DNA from: Photobacterium galatheae
GTDB taxonomy: Bacteria > Pseudomonadota > Gammaproteobacteria > Enterobacterales > Vibrionaceae
Direction of reading: 5' to 3'
Length of the DNA: 64,000 nucleotides
Assembly (NCBI RefSeq): GCF_000695255.1
Contig: NZ_JMIB01000028.1
Coordinates: forward strand, 58,719-122,718
Position 1 is the stretch's first letter. Each line of letters begins with the position of its first letter. Under the pieces are notes generated by a model. That model was not told the origin of the DNA, made no database searches, and worked only from the letters and a program-made list of their open reading frames with translations. This document shows positions 62,073 through 64,000 of this stretch, in pieces. Both the position numbers and the translations under genes were made by a program.

Positions 62073-63813
62073 TTCGAATATCGCGCATCATCGATTGCCA
62101 ATATCAGACACCGCGAAAGTCAGACGCAAGTTTTGTTACCTTATTGGACGCGAAAAGCGTCACGCTTTCTGGATTGTTCTGCTTTATCTGGTTGCAGCGG
62201 TTGCCGGGGTATTTATTCCCGTCGCGCTTGGCTACATTATTGATGGCATTTCTCTTGGTTGGTCGGTGAATGATGTTGATCTTGTCTGCTTTGCATTACT
62301 GGTGAGTATCGTTGTGCAATTGTTCGCGTCTCGGTTCGGGTACCGAATGGGCCATCGGTTTGGGGAGCGAACGGCTGCGTATCTTCGGGAAACGACCCTG
62401 AAACGTGCACTCCAGATCCCTCTGGTCACCATAGAAAGAGCGGGTCTTGGTGATATTTCTACCCGGACCTCAGGGGATGTCAATGCTGTTGCAAATGTGC
62501 TCCGTAATACGGGGCCCGGCGTTGTTGCTGCCATCATCGAACTGGGTGTACTTGTCATTGCGGCTTTCATGGTTGCCCCAATGATGTCATTACTGCTGTT
62601 GAGTGTCGTTCCGCCTTTATTTTTCGTGGCTCGTGTTTATGTGAAGCAGGCCAATCCGGCGTTTGCGCGTGAGCGTGCCGGAATGGCAGACATTGCTGAA
62701 TCAATCTCTGCAACAGAAACTGGCGCTCAAACGGTGATGACTCATCAATTAGGGGAGAAGAGACAAAAGATTGGGTCTGTTGCCATTGATAATCACTGGC
62801 GCAATCTCAAAAAAATCGTGAACTTGCAAACCTGGTTTATACCGTCGCTTGATTTTGCACATATTATTCCTGTGATTGGGATTTTAGTGGCAGGGGGACT
62901 CTGGGCTCTATCAGGTGGAATGAGCGTGGGGGCAGTGGTCGCGTGCGCGATGATTGCGTATCGGACCGCAGCGCCAATTGAGAGAATCATGTATTCTTTG
63001 ACTGAAATTCAGTCAGCAACGGCAGCACTTGCACGGATTGAAGGACTTACTGAGATTCCTGTTGATGACCGTACATTGACGACAGAACAGTCACAGATTG
63101 AACTTCGTGATATGCATTTTTCTTACGAGAATGGGCCTGAAGTTTTACAAATTGAAAAGCTAGACATTTCACCTGGATCTCATCTGGTGATTGTCGGGAG
63201 TTCCGGAAGCGGGAAATCAACCCTTGCCCGTGTCATTGCAGGGATAGAACGACCGACTGCCGGTTACGCAAAATTAGGTCATGTGAATGCAGCAGACCTG
63301 GAACTCACGTGCCTGAGGAAGAAAGTCATTCTGATCACGCAGGAGACTTATGTTTTTGCGGCGACGCTCCGTGAAAACCTCTCATTTACTGAGACCCCCA
63401 CAGATGACCAACACATGTGGGATGCATTGCAATTAGTAGGTGCTCATTGGGCATTTGATCTTTGCGGTGGTCTGGATGCAATGATTGAAACCGATGATGT
63501 TTACCTCACGACAGGGCAAAAACAGCAGATTACACTTGCGCGGGCTATCGTGGCGAACCCGGACATCATTATTTTTGACGAATCTTTTGCAGCACTTGAT
63601 ATTCAAAGCAAGGGTGAGCTGGAAGAAAGTGTTTTTTCTATTTTGAAGGAAAAAACCGTCATTGTGATTGCGCATAAGCTTGATGTTATTTCTGAGCACA
63701 CTCGTGTTTTAGTGATGGCGGAAGGTAAGATTGTCGAAGATGGTGTTCATGAAAGGTTGCTTGAGCAAGACGGGATCTATTCGAACTTATGGAAGTCCTG
63801 GCGTGCTGAATGA
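62065..63813 (+). CDS. ABC half-exporter with active Walker motifs
   Basis: A 582-residue type I exporter half. Six membrane helices (about 30-310), then the ATPase: Walker A GSSGSGKST (Lys384) intact, Walker B IIIFDESFAALD with Asp505 and Glu506 intact, but the signature is LTTGQ (481-485) instead of LSGGQ. It complements the preceding protein exactly. I choose a TTG at 62065 (GGAG ten bases upstream, 8-nt overlap with the partner stop), giving the usual length. The ATG at 61984 would add 27 atypical residues and has no ribosome site, but remains possible. Confidence 0.9.
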   Translation: MDNSNIAHHRLPISDTAKVRRKFCYLIGREKRHAFWIVLLYLVAAVAGVFIPVALGYIIDGISLGWSVNDVDLVCFALLVSIVVQLFASRFGYRMGHRFGERTAAYLRETTLKRALQIPLVTIERAGLGDISTRTSGDVNAVANVLRNTGPGVVAAIIELGVLVIAAFMVAPMMSLLLLSVVPPLFFVARVYVKQANPAFARERAGMADIAESISATETGAQTVMTHQLGEKRQKIGSVAIDNHWRNLKKIVNLQTWFIPSLDFAHIIPVIGILVAGGLWALSGGMSVGAVVACAMIAYRTAAPIERIMYSLTEIQSATAALARIEGLTEIPVDDRTLTTEQSQIELRDMHFSYENGPEVLQIEKLDISPGSHLVIVGSSGSGKSTLARVIAGIERPTAGYAKLGHVNAADLELTCLRKKVILITQETYVFAATLRENLSFTETPTDDQHMWDALQLVGAHWAFDLCGGLDAMIETDDVYLTTGQKQQITLARAIVANPDIIIFDESFAALDIQSKGELEESVFSILKEKTVIVIAHKLDVISEHTRVLVMAEGKIVEDGVHERLLEQDGIYSNLWKSWRAE

Positions 63814-63898
63814 AACAAGTTTCTCTCGTAAATTTGAGTTGTCTTTTGTTCACCTTTAAAAGATCAGGCGGCTTAGGGAGAGGAAAATTGCGCCTTTT

Positions 63899-63928
63899 TG
63901 TCATCCCCGCGAAGGCGGGGAGCCAGTG
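63899..63928. repeat. Short intergenic repeat with hairpin
   Basis: Contains CCCCGC-GAAG-GCGGGG flanked by GTCAT and AGCCAGT, a form widespread in proteobacterial intergenic regions. It lies 85 nt after the last exporter gene and may act as a terminator. Confidence 0.55.
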
Positions 63929-63958
63929 ACTTTTGAGGAAGAACGACGCGGAAAATGA

Positions 63959-63968
63959 GGGGGGGGGG
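63959..63968 (+). repeat. Poly-G tract of ten
   Basis: Ten consecutive G near the window end, outside any recognised gene. It could be a slippage site or an assembly artefact. Confidence 0.5.
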
Positions 63969-64000
63969 AATGACTCGGCGGATGACTTTCATCTCGTGCC

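Larger units (their letters stand above)
51390..63813 (+). other. Predicted hybrid polyketide/NRPS-like-pterin biosynthetic gene cluster
   Basis: Eight plus-strand genes with gaps of 28 nt or less and several 1-8 nt overlaps, so one operon. In order: unknown protein, A-T protein, KS-AT-KR-ACP PKS, PTPS-like enzyme, alpha/beta hydrolase, GTP cyclohydrolase I, two ABC half-exporters. GTP cyclohydrolase I makes dihydroneopterin triphosphate and the PTPS-like enzyme converts it further, while A-T and PKS would build a beta-hydroxyacyl chain. Joining of the two parts is inferred from colocation. The downstream boundary may lie beyond the window. Confidence 0.8.

Overview
The window looks like a chromosomal segment of a marine gammaproteobacterium of the Vibrionaceae, most like Photobacterium or its relatives. 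I infer this from gene content: a divergent maoP/hdfR pair, CheV, a YfcZ-family protein, YceI/YceJ, YjjG, a LamB maltoporin with GlgX, OvoA, and OlsF of the type known from Vibrio cholerae. No rRNA, tRNA, CRISPR array, prophage or insertion sequence was recognised. Genus assignment is an inference.

Region 1 (1-9.1 kb) is the end of an exosortase A (XrtA/PEP-CTERM)-type exopolysaccharide locus: a chain-length determinant cut by the window edge, a tyrosine autokinase, an outer-membrane beta-barrel protein and an ExeA-like ATPase. They are followed by a palindrome-rich repeat cluster and the convergent prsK/prsR two-component pair (sigma-54 type).

Region 2 (9.3-34.4 kb) is mostly housekeeping and accessory genes: olsF (ornithine lipids), ovoA (ovothiol), a sterol-desaturase family enzyme, a secreted leucine-rich-repeat-like protein, a 3-hydroxyisobutyrate-dehydrogenase family enzyme, a PAS chemoreceptor, a TetR/hydrolase pair, plsC, an NlpC/P60 lipoprotein, an ATP-grasp ligase coupled to a QEGLA-motif fusion protein, maoP/hdfR, yjjG and cheV.

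Region 3 (34.8-50 kb) holds a stand-alone type II thioesterase, a TetR/NAD(P)-binding pair, a large beta-propeller lipoprotein, a non-enteric-type tryptophanyl-tRNA synthetase with what looks like a tandem-Trp leader-peptide attenuator, yceI/yceJ, a HAD phosphatase, an EAL protein, a Fur-box-controlled small gene plus fumC, and lamB-glgX with three MalT-box-like sites upstream.

Region 4 (51.4-63.8 kb) is the most notable part. It is one tightly packed plus-strand operon joining assembly-line chemistry to pterin chemistry: an unrecognised protein, a free-standing adenylation-carrier protein whose A4 motif lacks the amino-acid-binding Asp, a KS-AT-KR-ACP polyketide synthase without thioesterase, a 6-pyruvoyl-tetrahydropterin-synthase family protein, an alpha/beta hydrolase, a GTP cyclohydrolase I, and two ABC half-exporters whose defects complement each other. 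The likely product is a polyketide-acylated reduced pterin that is exported. The nearest precedent I know is the pepteridine NRPS-like/pteridine pathway of Photorhabdus luminescens, but a PKS extension module makes this locus different. The cluster may continue past the window end. A type II thioesterase 15 kb upstream could serve it.
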